DNA of 64,000 nucleotides, taken from Evernia prunastri (taxonomy: Eukaryota > Ascomycota > Lecanoromycetes > Lecanorales > Parmeliaceae). How positions within the stretch are numbered: position 1 is the first letter of the stretch; the number at the start of each line of letters is the position of its first letter. The notes beneath the pieces are model-generated. The model worked only from the letters and a program-made list of their open reading frames with translations, had not been told where the DNA came from and searched no databases. The translations under genes were made by a program, and so were the position numbers. This document shows positions 47,455-59,911 of this stretch, piece after piece. The stretch spans positions 42,523-106,522 of the forward strand of contig NKYR01000120.1 in the NCBI GenBank assembly GCA_003184365.1, read 5' to 3'.

Positions 47455-49367
47455 GATGCTGTGAAAACAACGGTACAGTGTAAAAGAAGGTGAAAAGAAG
47501 ACAAAAAGATGAGAACCAAGAATGGCTGGGACACTGAATAGGCGGTTGTATCAAATAGACGGAGACAGCACCGCGCGAGCGTCGTAATGAGCAGAATGAA
47601 AAGCAGTACAATCGAAATTTCCTTGGCGAAGAGGAAGGAGACTCGGACGAATGTCAGCCCGTGTCTGAATGTCGCTAAGCAAAGCAGGTGAGATTGTGGA
47701 AAAAAGGAGGAGGCAAAGAATGTTGGTGAAGGAATCAAGTCGGGTCTGCTCAGTCGGGCGCTCAGCCGCCAAGAGACAGCCAACGTCCGCCCGTCAGCAT
47801 ACACCATAATCGGGTTCCAACATTCGCAATCTTCAGAGATAGGATGCTTCGGCACTTCTTGGAAATTTTTTAAGGGATGACTCTTTTCTGATCCACATTT
47901 CTCAAATCAATGGACTCCCGAAGCTATCACCACTCACCAGTCTGCCCCTTATCACTCCTTGATGCTAGGTCTCAGCGGAAATTTTTTATTGACGTTGCAT
48001 CCTGATATGCTACTCAGGCGTAGGCTCAAAACGCTTCGATCGGAAGCGTACTTTAATAGCAATGCGTAGAATATGTAGATTTATTCGTTGAGAAGAAAAA
48101 ATTGAAGTGGGCTCTTTCGTCGCTGAATCACTTGGCGAAAGCGGGCCGGGCGCGGGTCTTTTAGACACCTCCCGGGGTCTCACAGCAGTAAGGTAGATCA
48201 AGCACTCCTTATCGCATAATTTGTAATGCCGACCCGCACTGTGACCTGTGTTCTGACATTTTATGTTATTCAAGTCTTTCTGTATCTGACAGTCAAAGTT
48301 GCAGATAGGGAATCTGGCGGAAGCGGTCAGATTTTGGGGCTGGCTTCATCGATGAACCGTTCCTCATGTGCCACCTTCTCGCATAATACTTTTGATTTCG
48401 TATCAGCTTGTGTTCACTAAGGCGCAGATGAGGGTCGCTTTTGGACAATTTCTGAAGAAGCCACCCCTGGCGCGTCGGACATGGGCCGCACTCAACCGCC
48501 CGAGACTCTTTCTGAGGATGCGGTACGTACATATTTCAAATTATGCATCAACGGCTATCGTTGAGGTTGAGGTGTAGGATGAGTCTCCGGATTCACTCCG
48601 TGTCGCAGTGATTGATTATTTCTTCTCGTTGCTGCGAGTTTGGATGATTCCATACGTTGAACATACCACTGTACTCAACCGTCACAGTGTGGATGTAGAT
48701 TGGTGATTTGTATATAACAACCAGTCTCAAGACACGTTAACATAGGAGGTATTGTTATGTCATGTATGTATATAGCCGTCTTTCACTCGCATGTATCCAG
48801 TCATCATTCGTTTTCATACCTTCCAGACCCATTGCGTTCTTTGTCGTACCCTCACACACGTGCATGCAGCTATCTTTCCTTTTCATATCTGTGATGAATA
48901 GGCATAGTGACTTCTTGGCGGTGGAATACGAGAAGATATATCAGGCTAGCTAGCCCCAACGTTGGCGTTGCCCAATCATATATTACTTTATCCACTCGTG
49001 CCCGTGGAATGTGTGTGTACTAACCTTTCGGAAATGATAACACTAGAACAAAAATGGCCTAAAAGTCGACTGTCCAGGGGAAAACAGTTTCGAATTTGGC
49101 CATCAGGTCTAGAACGCGCCCCTGCACGAGGAGATATGATTGCAGCCACCCACCCAGGAGGCCACACACACACCCAGATGTACACATTCGTTGCTCCCGC
49201 TTCGCGGCACCGTTCTCAGTCTTTTGTAGATAATGTCCAGGCTCGAGACTAAATCAGTCTGCTCCCTGATCGATTCTCTGTCGTGATGATTTCTGTTATT
49301 TCCACCCATACCAGAATTATAGGAATCCCTACCTCAAAAGGGATCAGGTCACGGTCTTTCGTGAATC
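47455..49367. other. Intergenic between divergent P450 and Pth11-like genes
   Basis: It contains both promoters. Immediately upstream of the P450 start, several overlapping open frames are probably 5' UTR or chance. No supported gene. Confidence 0.5.
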
Positions 49368-50968
49368 ATGTCGACAATTTTTGGTACTCACCTGACTCCT
49401 GAAGAGTTGCAACTCCTGTCCAACTACCCGGCGTTGCAGCCCCCGGATGGAGTAACGCCAAACTTCATAAACCCACCGAATCATGGAAAGCCCCAGATCG
49501 TCTTGGTCTCTGTTCTGCTCTGCATCACGGCGATCTTCGTTCTCAATCGAGTCTATATGAAAACCTGCATCGTACGAGGGTACATGTGGGACGATCGTAA
49601 GTCTTCCCGCCGATTCAGATAGCAATGCGGAGCCTTGATCTGTTAACGACTTCAATCCTAGTCACCATCATGGTGGGTATGGTGAGTCGTCTGGAGCATC
49701 CTCGCACAACGCAAAGTAAGCGCTGAAGCATTGCGCGTGAAACCACAGGTTGGTACTGTGGCGTGCTATGCTGCAATTGTATTTGGTAAGGGACCTTCTC
49801 TACCTTTCCCACATTTTCTCAATACCGTATACAACAGAAGTCCAAAAAGGCAGGATTGGTGTCCACGAATGGAACATCAGTATTCCCCAAGCCGCAAGCA
49901 AGGATCTGCAGATCGTAAGGAGGAAGCAGCTCTTAACCATGTCCCACTTCTAATACGATTCCAAACCAGCCTGTATACATAGTATCCGTTTTGAACGCAC
50001 CAACCTTCCTCTTCATCAAATTAACTTTCTTCATTACTTACCGCCAAATATTCGGCCCAATGCGATGGATGAGGATCGGCGCCTTACTCGGGGCTATAAT
50101 CACGACGTTATTCTATGTCAGTACAACCGTGTGCTGGTTTGTGTATGCAACACCTCGCAATGGCGCCACTTGGGTGTCCGCTTCACGAGAGAAGTTCATT
50201 ATCAACTTCTCCGTCCCCCAATCTGCTGTAGGTCTCGTCATCGATCTCTATATTCTCATTCTGCCGATTGTGGCTGTGAGTAAGCTGCAAATGGGTACTC
50301 GCCGCAAAGTTGGTGTCATTCTGATCTTTACGACCGGGTTGCTGTAAGTCAAGCTCATGCGGTCCACCGCGATGATTCGAGGACTAACGCAGGGACGACC
50401 GATGTAGCGCTTGTCTGGGGTCAATCCTGAGTATTTACTTCAGAGTCCAGCTCGACCGGACACAGGACTATACATGGCATTTTATAAACGTGAACACAGT
50501 GACGTAAGTCTTCTTTTCATGGTGTCTTCACTCGCCAAACATCTACACCAGAGGGTGATAAGTCAAGTTGACGAGGATCCTAGTCTCTTAGAGATGTTCG
50601 TTGGCATAATGTGTGCCTGTATGCCGGCAGCGGCCCACACAGGCCGTCACCATCTGCCCTCTTACGACTGCGTCAGTACCACCTTACGCTCTCATTACGA
50701 GTCCTTAGGAAAAGGACTCCGCAGATCAAATCCGATTTCGTCCTCGCTCTCCCAAAGAGATTTTCGGGACGTCAAAACACCCCGCGGTGTCTATGAAGGA
50801 TACTATAACCTGGGTGGTCTTCAGCGTGATTTGCAAGAGCCTGCAAAGTCGTTGCAGACATATGGAAAGACTGATGATCTCGGTCACGATGGCATCCATC
50901 TCACATATGAGATGAAGCCGACCTCGACCCCTCCTACACCCCATGATCGAGGACAGACGACTGTCTAA
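49368..50968 (+). CDS. Pth11-like integral membrane protein (fungal rhodopsin-domain family)
   Basis: Seven exons: 49368-49596, 49662-49681, 49749-49785, 49838-49914, 49970-50343, 50408-50503, 50584-50968; 1218 nt, 405 aa, all in frame, although exons 2 and 3 are very short (20 and 37 nt). Seven hydrophobic segments are predicted: IVLVSVLLCITAIFVLN, a helix at VGMVGTVACYAAIVF, then VYIVSVLNAPTFLFIKLTFF, IGALLGAIITTLFYVS, VGLVIDLYILILPIVAV, VGVILIFTTGLLACVAS and FVGIMCACMPA. RVYMK after helix 1 and the W..Y.TPRN extracellular loop match the DUF3328-unrelated rhodopsin domain of Pth11-type proteins. The cytosolic tail (120 residues) is Ser/Thr-rich. It is likely a plasma-membrane sensor or receptor-like protein; ligand unknown. 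It lies next to, but is not obviously part of, the PKS cluster. Confidence 0.82.
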
Positions 50969-53203
50969 ACTTCTAAATGCTGCTTAATTTTACGCACAGA
51001 ATCGGAGAGACTGTTGAAGGCCAAAGATATTGTGGTTCGTATGTGATGATTTATATCCAGCCAAGACGGATATTTGTCTCAGGTTCTACTTCTTATACAT
51101 TAGCAATTCTGTAAAAGACGCATGATGGGAAACGGAACACGAATGCATTTTGTGTAAACAGATGAGCGAGGGGAACCTTCATCTACCAGGAGACTGTGTT
51201 CAGAAAGATCGTAAAAATATCTAGCTACGCATACGCATTTCCATTCGTACGCTTTGGATATTGAGATTACATTGACTGGAAGATTTCCTCCTTTCGACCC
51301 GGCAAGTATCCCTTGAGGCGAATGGTCAAAATTTCAATTTCCTTCAGGGGCTGCCATCCATGCCAAGGAACCTTCGACCGCAGATGGAACAAAATGCTGT
51401 CATTGTGAGGAAAAGACCTAGAATAAGTTACGCGACCAGAGATAGAAGGCTCGAAGAACTGCAGCCCCTCAGGTGTTCTCTCCGTTTCTTCTGCTAAGGA
51501 TCCAACTTCTACCTGATGTCAGTAGTGGCTCTGAAACCTCGTTGGACCCTTGTCGTACTTCTTCCTTTACTGGCTGAACTGGTGTTGCACTCACCAAGTG
51601 CAGGCTGTCACGTGCAGAGACTAGAGAAGCACTATCCCGTAGCGGCCGCATGTCGAGATGAATACTCAAACGTTCTCTTGCTCTCAACTGACTTTCACTC
51701 TTGACACACGTACAGACCTTACCACAGTGTGTTAGGAAACTTTGAGATCATACGTATATAATCTTTCTTCTCTGCTCATGCCAGACTCCTCCCATCTTAG
51801 ATCACGGTATCTCTGAAGCCAGCCAACAACAGCTGTCGAAGCCGAACCAAAGTTGCTTGTAGCAAGAAAGGGTCCTGCTCATGCTAGCATGAGATCCAGG
51901 CAGATGACCTCCTTTCCTCAGAGATGGGACATATCAGCTTTCCATGACGCGCAATCGTTGCTGTCTTCTTTTGAGCTATAGCAGGCCACACAATAAGGTC
52001 AAGATGGGAGCAACCCCGAATATATAACATGCCGTTGGTCTTTTTCAAATACTTTCGAATCGACTTAGATGGAACTGAGAAGAATACGTTCCTGCAATGA
52101 TGGATTCACCAGAAGCTCAGAAGCTCGAGCACTTCTGATCGAATTTCCAACGCTGAGCTTCTCATAATCGAAACACTGCACTCCATGATGTCCGACAAGT
52201 TGGTCAATAAACATACTTCTGGTGGTGCAGTTTCTCGGTCAGGCACCCTTACTTCGATGTCTTCAATACCCGTCAAGATGTTTGGGTATATATATATCAT
52301 ACAATCCAGGAGACTCGCGGCACAGGAAGAATTTTTCTCATATGCTACCGACTCATAGGACTCGTGATAGTAATTGCCACGTCCAGCTCTGCCAGTCAAC
52401 ACGCATTACGGCTAGACATGTTGATGATGTTGACCGCCCCTAACACGTTGCAAGTACGATCAAGCAATGCGCCGCTCTGAAAGTACTGAGTTCATACAGC
52501 TGCGATATTGTTGTCAACGGACAACAGCTCTGTGGTGTGATCTTCCAAGCGGCAGGCCAACAGCCCTCCGTAAGCTCAAAATACGCTCAACATGTGTGCA
52601 AATCAAGCTGAGAAAAGGATAGCTCCTTCGCCACGTCCGCAACGAAGATAGAAAGATGGCTAAACGGTCCACCACCAACGGAAAGCAAGTCATATGCCTC
52701 CAGATTGCAGGCAGGCTCGTGAGGATAGGTCACAGGCCTAGCCAATAAGAGAAAGGCATATGAAGCCAGCGTCTCGATGGAACATTCCGCTTTCTTTGAT
52801 GAGTGACAGAGCTATGTCACGTGAAGCATAGCGCCAAGACGCTAGCTCCTAGTCAAGTTCTCACACACACTGGAAACTACAAATATACCTATCACACGTA
52901 CTCTACTGCTTGCAGTCTCATCGATAATTACGTTGCGTCCAACTGCGGGAAATTCCTCCACTGCACTTTGGTTCCTGCTGGGGAAAATTTATTGAGCATT
53001 ACCAGGTGTTCACACGGCTACACGGCATACGCGTCCCCCCACGCAGGCCATTACTTTTTCCTTTCCTGCATCACGAAAACCTAAAGCGGTACATCCTCAC
53101 GTCTGCCTAGAAGAATCGACCCTATATCACCTTTTATATCGCGCATTGCCATCTTCTCTAGGGATCTACTCAGGAAGCCTGCTCTCCAGCTTCGATCAAC
53201 ACA
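50969..53203. other. Intergenic, possible decayed gene; nothing firm
   Basis: Minus-strand segments at 51469-51687 and 52106-52402 look weakly protein-like (DIEVRVPDRETAPPE near 52240) and might be remnants of a fungal transcription-factor gene. Stops and frame changes prevent a model, and no zinc-cluster motif was found. The last 150 nt contain a pyrimidine-rich stretch before the start at 53204. Confidence 0.35.
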
Positions 53204-54811
53204 ATGCACACCTTGCTGAGCCTGCCCCCCGAGGTGCACCTGCTCATCATCGGAGAGACTGATTTCTATGATCTCGAATCACTCTGGACATCATGCCCGC
53301 AATTCTACGCCTATGGTAAAGAAAAACTGCAGATGCACAGACATAGGAAAGCCAAGTTCCACACCATCATTGTTGGGTGGGACAACGATTCTCCCACACA
53401 GATCCATCCCCTTCTTGATTTGCGAGACATTCTTGAAGATGAGGGGAGCAGGTTCTATCCCAGGGTCATGGAAATCAATTCACTGGAGTATGGGGACCCT
53501 GAAGACGACGAGGTAGATGATGACGGAGAATACTCGCACAGGGATAGGAAAGCCGAGGAGATCGACAGCATCGTCGAGAAGTATGGAGATCGTATCACAT
53601 CAATGGTAACCGAGATCCATCGCAAGCTCCTTCCGGACGCACCCGCAGCCGAAGCGGCAGTCTGGGACAATCAGATCCAGTCAGGGGACCCAGCTGCCAC
53701 CGTCATCCTCCTACTCGCCCTCTACACAGAACTAGAAACTATCCATATTCACGAATCGGCTCAGCAGTGGTGGGATACAGGTTATGGAGCACTCTTCACT
53801 TCGTTCATAGCAGCTGCCACAGACCCGGTGACCAACACGCTAGGGATCTTCAGCAAGCTCTCGGAATTCACTCTGAATGGTGACACATATCTCTTAGAAG
53901 TGCCAAGCAGAGCTGAACTGTTCAGCCATTTCATGGCAGTGCCTACGATGCGATCAATTGAAGCTTACTATGTTGAAGGACGCAACGTCCAGTGGCCATG
54001 GGGTACAGGGTATTCGCAGGTAACAGACATCAAGCTCGAAGCATGCGACATCGACACAAATACCCTCATCAATCATATCGGCGCTGTGCAGAAACTCGAG
54101 ACGTTCACATACACGTTCTCTCCTGAATCGGACATGACCGACGACACGGACGAAGACGAAATATACACTCAGCCAACATCCCCTATCTTTCGCATCAGCG
54201 GCGGGGACGACTCCGATTTGGACTCCCCGAGGTGGGAGCCTGGTGCCATCGTTGCATATTTGCAGCTCCACGCCTGTGACACCCTCGTCTTCCTCGAGTT
54301 AGCAGCTCGCCAGCTGAAAGGATCCGTGCCCTTCCAAGACGACGAGCCATACATCGGCAACCTCCGCGCATTCAAGACACTCCAAGAAGTAAAGCTGGAC
54401 ACCATGATGCTATACGAGCGCGTCAAACTCTCCGCCAGCATGCCCCTAGAATCCGGACAGGAGTTCCCGCAGGGCCACTTCGAGGAAGCCAGGGCGCAGC
54501 GGCTCGTCGAGTTCCTGCCGGCATCGATCCAGAGATTCCACATGACGAGCAAGGATGTGGGGAGGGGCCCGTCGAGGGAAGACGTCGGCGCCATGTTCAA
54601 AGGCTTGCCTGAACTGCGCGGGAGATGCCTGCCGAACCTGGAGGAAATCTGCGTGGAGTACGCGGAGAACGGTGATGCGGTGGAGAAGGAGGGTCGTCGG
54701 GAGCTTCGCTTGCGGTGCAGGAAGGCCGGGATCGAATTGGAGTCTATCAAATGGAAAAGGGAGCGGGGTGGCTCGAGTCCCTCGATACGTCAAGTGACTT
54801 GGATGGCATAG
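53204..54811 (+). CDS. Fungal F-box-type hypothetical protein
   Basis: Single-exon frame of 535 aa. The N-terminus (MHTLLSLPPEVHLLIIGETDFYDLESLWTSC) has the LP.E....I.....DL..L pattern of an F-box. After an acidic low-complexity stretch (DPEDDEVDDDGEYSH, about residues 98-113), the rest has leucine-spaced segments (LYTELETIHI, LSEFTLNGDTYLL, LRAFKTLQEVKLDTMML, LPELRGRCLPNLEEICVEYAENG) of the kind seen in fungal F-box/LRR-like proteins. By family, the F-box would bind Skp1 and recruit a target to an SCF ubiquitin ligase; the target is unknown. The start is the first ATG, with pyrimidine-rich sequence upstream. No introns are needed, unusual among its neighbours. Confidence 0.75.
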   Translation: MHTLLSLPPEVHLLIIGETDFYDLESLWTSCPQFYAYGKEKLQMHRHRKAKFHTIIVGWDNDSPTQIHPLLDLRDILEDEGSRFYPRVMEINSLEYGDPEDDEVDDDGEYSHRDRKAEEIDSIVEKYGDRITSMVTEIHRKLLPDAPAAEAAVWDNQIQSGDPAATVILLLALYTELETIHIHESAQQWWDTGYGALFTSFIAAATDPVTNTLGIFSKLSEFTLNGDTYLLEVPSRAELFSHFMAVPTMRSIEAYYVEGRNVQWPWGTGYSQVTDIKLEACDIDTNTLINHIGAVQKLETFTYTFSPESDMTDDTDEDEIYTQPTSPIFRISGGDDSDLDSPRWEPGAIVAYLQLHACDTLVFLELAARQLKGSVPFQDDEPYIGNLRAFKTLQEVKLDTMMLYERVKLSASMPLESGQEFPQGHFEEARAQRLVEFLPASIQRFHMTSKDVGRGPSREDVGAMFKGLPELRGRCLPNLEEICVEYAENGDAVEKEGRRELRLRCRKAGIELESIKWKRERGGSSPSIRQVTWMA

Positions 54812-56569
54812 ACATTCCGTGTCAGTGTGGATATCTGCGCCGACCTGGAGGGGGGGCTCAGGATCTGCTCCCGTGAGTGTTATCGGAGTGGAAGAGGCGA
54901 AGGAATTGGTTAGATTTAGGCTTGCCTCAGGGATATACCTGCTTTTTCTCAGCGCTCTATATAGTACCAGCTGCTGTGGTCCTGTTGAAACAATATCCAA
55001 GAACGCAAGAAGCTTCTTTCAAAGCTCTAGAACATACACGAAACTTCTTTACTTCCCTAACCCCCCTCCCTTTGCAACGCAAGTAGCCGAACAAGCACCT
55101 CCGAAGGCCCAATCACCCTCAGATCATGCCATGGCGCGATATCCTACGATGCGGGCAATGCTGACACTCTAAATAGGATCCTTGCAAAACAACACATCAT
55201 GCTAAAAACGAGAGCCATAGGAGAGGGGGAGAGGCTATCTGCCCGATAGCCCAAAGCACGCACACCACACGGGTATTACGATCGCTAACCCCCAAGCATC
55301 CCGCCCACAACGTCCTCCACCCGCTCGCGCTCATCTCACTCACTCACCTACCTTCCTCCACGACTACCTCTTCTCCATTCGAATCCCATTTCGATTGCGG
55401 ACCTAATATAGAAGGCTCTGAACCCGGTCTTGATGCTGTGTTATGATTTATTAGCTACATAGAACGCTGCTGGCCTCATCGGAAAAGGGATTCGGTGCAA
55501 TGTAGGGCTCATCTGGCCGTGTTCATGGTCGGCCTTTCGCTCTAGCGTCAAGCAGCCTCCTCGAAATTTGGAGGTCTTGCAAGGACCGTGAAGTGCAGGG
55601 AATGTGCTTGCGGGTTGTATAGGGCAGACTAGGCCGGTGGACCTTGGATGGGTTGGGGCTTTAAGGGGTGCATATCGCATGTAGAGGTCATTCATTCATT
55701 CATTCAGTCGTCGTAACATGCGTCCCGGGTTGGTGTGTGTATGTGGGACATAAAGCGGGGGAAAGGAAGGACGATATGCTACGAGCGTACCTACTTACCT
55801 TTCACCTCGGACAATGAAAGATGGTCTGAAACCCCTTCTATCGAAATTGTCTACTACGGTCTTCTTCCGATACATATCATACATGCAGAATGGAGATCGG
55901 CACGCACCAAAAAGTCCTGGACGTCAAGACTTGCGCGCCAAGAAATACCGGATAAATTAACCTCGCCGGGAGGGTGTGTGTGTGTTGCATGCCATTGGTG
56001 GATTATCGTCATCCATGGATGATACGTTTATCCATGGATGATTATGTTATTCATGGTAGTGTATCATACATCTCATGGGCAAAAATTCCATCACTACCAC
56101 ATGGCATCCATGGACGATATATCTCATCCATGGATATTGTGCTTGAGCCTCCACAATGCATGGGCTTTCACAATGCAGCCACCTAAGCCTTGATGCAGCC
56201 ATGCAGCCATCATTTGAAGTTATACACACTTTTTCTGCAGTCACCTCGACAGTCACATTTGAGGCTATATCCAATGTCTTCTTCGGACCGATTTTGTGAC
56301 CAAGATCGAGGTACTCCGACTCTTTCTGCTATCAAAGAAGAAGTCTCTTCGGATTCTGCTTGAAATCGAGGACGATCTTCGCATCCTTATTGTCGCCGAG
56401 GATAAGAACTCTTATTTGTATACAAATATCTGGCTGGTATTCTCGTTATTTGATCATATTTCTATATCCTTATCTTCTACTCATATTCTTATCTTTCAAA
56501 ATATCTAAAAACTTCTTATTTTTTCAATATGTTATTCTCAGCTGCTTAAGTAGTCAATGCATTATCATT
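54812..56569. other. Intergenic with CCATGG-centred short repeats
   Basis: No supported gene. Between 56000 and 56140, palindromic ATCCATGGAT-type motifs recur four or five times at 16-75 nt spacing. From about 56400 the composition shifts to AT-rich, marking the start of the repeat region. Confidence 0.5.
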
Positions 56570-56602
56570 TCAAGTTGATAATAAAGCTCTTACATCGTCT
56601 TT

Positions 56603-56603
56603 N
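56603..56603. other. Assembly N (contig join)
   Basis: A single undefined base at the 3' edge of the LINE fragment. Further single Ns occur at 59193, 62793 and 63904, all inside repeats. Confidence 0.9.
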
Positions 56604-57214
56604 GGGCTAGGGTCTATCTTGACTTCGTTGAAGTCCAAGGATGCTTCCATATTGAACCTCTTTGGGCTCCTTGTTAGGTGTACCAGCTCGTATTTCTTAG
56701 GGGCGAACGTTGCGCCGTGTGTCTTGGCCCACTCGAGGCAGATGTCGTGAGCCTTGTGTAGCACTCTACAGTTGTCTTCTGTGCTCCCGCTGTATGCCAG
56801 CAGGTGAATATCATCGACGAAACCTCCCGTCTGAATAGGGAGAGCGGATTCTGCGCATCGCTCAATCAGAGGGGCGTTAAAGAAGAGGAATAATACAGGA
56901 GAGATTGGCGATCCCTGGGGAATACCAGTCTCTACTGCTCTCATCTCACTTGTCTGACCCTCTAATGTTACCGATGTCGCCCTGTCCCTAAGAAAGCTGG
57001 ACGTCCATTTCACTATCTTCTCCGGGACTCTCCTCTCTCTTAAGTTGTGGAGGAGTCTCTCGTGCGAGACGTTATCGAAGGCACCCGCGACATCTAGTGA
57101 AAGTAGGCTGGCGACTTTCTTACTGTTAGCGGTGCTACAGTTCCACACGGTGTGAACCGCGTCTGTCAGCGATTCCAGCGCCGTTTCCACCGATCTACCT
57201 TTCCTAGCTCCCAT
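56604..57214 (-). pseudogene. LINE (non-LTR) reverse transcriptase fragment
   Basis: About 200 residues of RT palm read on the minus strand: ASLLSLDVAGAFDNVSHERL (motif A), ETGIPQGSPISPVLFLFF (motif B), then GGFVDDIHLLAYSG (motif C, with FVDD where FADD or YADD is usual) and a C-terminal part of the thumb. Both ends are lost: the 5' side stops at a sharp change to AT-rich DNA near 57215, and the 3' side meets an N at 56603. The order and spacing match Tad/Jockey-like fungal LINEs. Unlike the adjoining DNA, it is not AT-shifted and has no internal stop, so it is a young fragment or a chance survivor of RIP. Confidence 0.85.
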
Positions 57215-57759
57215 TTGTTGTTGATTAATATTATTAAAAGTGTTAATAGCGCTTAAATAGAGAAAATTATAAATTCTCTTTTATCGTTAAGTAAAGTAAA
57301 TCTTTTCGATTAGCATATAAAGCGCGTATTTCGTTATCGTTCTTTTTCTTTTCTTAAAATAATTTGCGAGAATAAAAATATACTTTATCGTGAGCTAGAG
57401 TAATTTAACAATTATTATTAATTTGAAAGCTTTATTAAAAATATTAAAAAATATAATTAAACGATAATTTTTATGAATAAAGTAATTCTTCTTTTCGAGT
57501 TTTCGTAATATTACGATAAACTTTTCGTAAATTAATTTTTTATTATTACTTCTTTTTCTTATTATATCGAAAAAGACGTCTATATATTTTAATTCTATAG
57601 CGATTATATAAATTATAACTACTTTTAATTTTTTTAAAAAAGCTATTTAAAGCGCTATATTAATTTATTAACGACTTTATATTTTAATATAAATTTCGGT
57701 TTACGAAAATCTCTCTTTTTATTTTAATCGATTATAAAAGATAAAAAATTATAAATAAT

Positions 57760-58026
57760 TGTAAGGGCCATGAGGTCTCTAGGCATGAGGCGGCCTGTCA
57801 GAAGTCCAGGAATCCAACATACATCTAGGCCAGATCCGGGAGACTATCCCTCTGGTGCAGCTTTGCGGCTATAGCAGTCGCATAGTAAGTTTGCTTGGCA
57901 TGGGGGTGCACTCTCCTCTGCTAAATATGCTGCCTCTGAGGATTCCCACTTGGGTTCCTCAGGATTTAGTCTATCTAGTAACCAATATACGAGTTGCTCA
58001 GTCACGCATGCCTAGACCCCGTTACA
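57760..58026 (+). mobile_element. Solo LTR, family A (copy 1)
   Basis: 267 bp beginning TGTAAGGGCC and ending CCCCGTTACA, so the ends carry the short inverted repeat TGTAA/TTACA. It matches the copies at 59397 and 62418 nearly base for base. Its flanks (..ATAAT / TAGTC..) do not match, unlike the other copies, so it may be one LTR of a partly lost element or a recombination product; the mutated frame at 58086-58600 could be its internal part. Confidence 0.75.
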
Positions 58027-58808
58027 TAGTCTTTTCTATCATGCTGAAGAGACGAAAGAATCAAGAAAATTTAATCTTTAGATAAGTGCAGCGAGAGAAT
58101 AAGATCACTCAGCAGAACTCTACGACATTCAATCTCTTCACATCTTCAAATTGTAGATCAGAAGAGAATCTTGCTGTCGACTCGAACTTGTTATCTTCTC
58201 GATTAAACAGACTTCGATTGAATCTCTTTCAAGAACTTAATGATACTTCCACAATTATGCTTCGTTAATAAGTTCGAATCAATTAACAGCGTGCTAATGA
58301 GAGATTCAAACGACAATATAACAAGCAAAGATAGATTATCATCTACGCAATTGATAACAAGGTCAGTGTTATCATATCAGCACTGAATCGTGTCTTCACA
58401 GACGATAAACGAATCTTTGAAAGAATTATTGATGTCATAGAAGAGTATAACAGCTATCGAATACTCATCAAACATAATCTATTAAATCGAAACTATCTCA
58501 TTTCGAAGCTGAATTCTCTGCTCAATTACATGAATCTAGATATTTCGAACCCACCATCAACGAATATAATGATTCTTTATTATTGTGCTACTTAGAAGAG
58601 TATTACAGAGAAGATATCTATTCACTGTGACTGTAGAGATCAAAAGACATAATATTCTACGCGACGATATGCATATGTCAAGATAGACGTCAAATGCTTT
58701 ATTGTCTGTCATGATGAAACGAATTAAGATAACACCTCAAACTATTCAAATATTTCAATAATGACTATAAAAACTCAACGCGATTATAGAGTACGAGATT
58801 AGAATATA

Positions 58809-59192
58809 TGTCATGGTTCCAGCTCACAACACCATGACTCCTCTACCTGGCCGAATCGGGCCTAGCGCGGCTTGGCCCTGCCCACAAATATCGGCCTTCT
58901 ACCATCATTAGACCTTCATAGCTATTATTCCGTTCATACCGGAATCAATGCATTCAGCTACACCTCCAGTCCCTGACATAATAATAGCTATCCGACGAGG
59001 GACCTGGTCGCCCCTAAGTCGTAGTAGACCACTACTGACGATGTTGGCCAACGAGGCACGGAAACAACATCAGGTGTTGGCCAGCGAGGCACGGAAACAA
59101 CACCATCGGAATAGAAACCTGGCCGCAGCAGAGTGCGCGCCTCTACAGTCAAGATACGACTATTATACGACCTCTTTACTGAGCAAGTCGTT
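58809..59192. mobile_element. LTR-like segment cut by a gap
   Basis: It begins TGTCATGG like the family C element and has normal GC content, unlike its surroundings. An internal 27-nt unit (GTTGGCCA.CGAGGCACGGAAACAAC) is repeated in tandem at about 59041-59106. The right end is lost at the N at 59193, so class and length are unknown. Confidence 0.45.
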
Positions 59193-59396
59193 NATTTCAA
59201 ATGCAATGCAATGCATATACATATATATATGCATATGCGAGAAGTATACGATATTGATGTGAGCGACTAATTTTCAATTCTACTGTAACGATTAGTCTTC
59301 GTCATATTATCGCGATAACACGTAATCTAAACAATATGAAAGTAATTATGTTTAATCGATTTTAGATCGAGATAGTCACTAAATAGAGATTGTTAT

Positions 59397-59911
59397 TGTA
59401 AGGGCCATAAGGTCTCTAGGCATGAGGCGGCTGTCATGGTGCAGCCTCGTCTCGTGCTGATCTCGCCTAGTCTCGTTTAACCTTTACATCATCCGCGCAT
59501 ATCGGGTATATGGGAAATGAAGATGTGGGTTAAAGAACCGTGCGCCAGCTTCTATTTAGATAGCAGCTGGCCCTGCCCCAGCTTGATTCCTTGTCTTTCG
59601 TCTTGCCCTTTCACCTACGTATAATATAGCCTAGTAATAATGCACATTCTTCGCCAATACCTCGTTCCTTGACAGCGGCCTGTCAGAAGTCCAGGAATCC
59701 AACATACATCTAGGCCAGATCCGGGAGACTATCTCTCTTGTGCAGCTGTGCGGCTATAGCAGTCGCATAGTAAGTTTGCTTGGCATGGGGGTGCACTCTC
59801 CCCTGCTAAATATGCTGCCTCTGAGGATTCCCACTTGGGTTCCTCAGGATTTAGTCTATCTAGTAACCAATATACGAGTTGCTCAGTCACGCATGCCTAG
59901 ACCCCGTTACA
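59397..59911 (+). mobile_element. Solo LTR, family A (copy 2), interrupted by a nested element
   Basis: TGTAAGGGCC at the left and CCCCGTTACA at the right, flanked by the 5-bp duplication GTTAT (59392-59396 and 59912-59916). Its 515 bp equal 267 (the LTR) plus 243 (the nested element) plus 5 (that element's target duplication). Confidence 0.9.
59432..59674 (+). mobile_element. Nested solo LTR, family C
   Basis: 243 bp starting TGTCATGGTG and ending TTCCTTGACA (inverted ends TGTCA/TGACA), flanked by the 5-bp duplication GCGGC (59427-59431 and 59675-59679) inside the family A LTR. It inserted later than its host LTR. Confidence 0.9.

Noticed and set aside
55980..56140. Repeated CCATGG palindromes considered as a CRISPR-like or centromeric array
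   Set aside because: Spacing and unit length are irregular and the organism is a eukaryote; it is simply a short low-complexity stretch.
57855..58085. A repeated small frame (MQLCGYSSRIVSLLG) seen at 57855, 59740 and 62513
   Set aside because: The recurrence is due to the solo LTR itself; nothing suggests it is translated.
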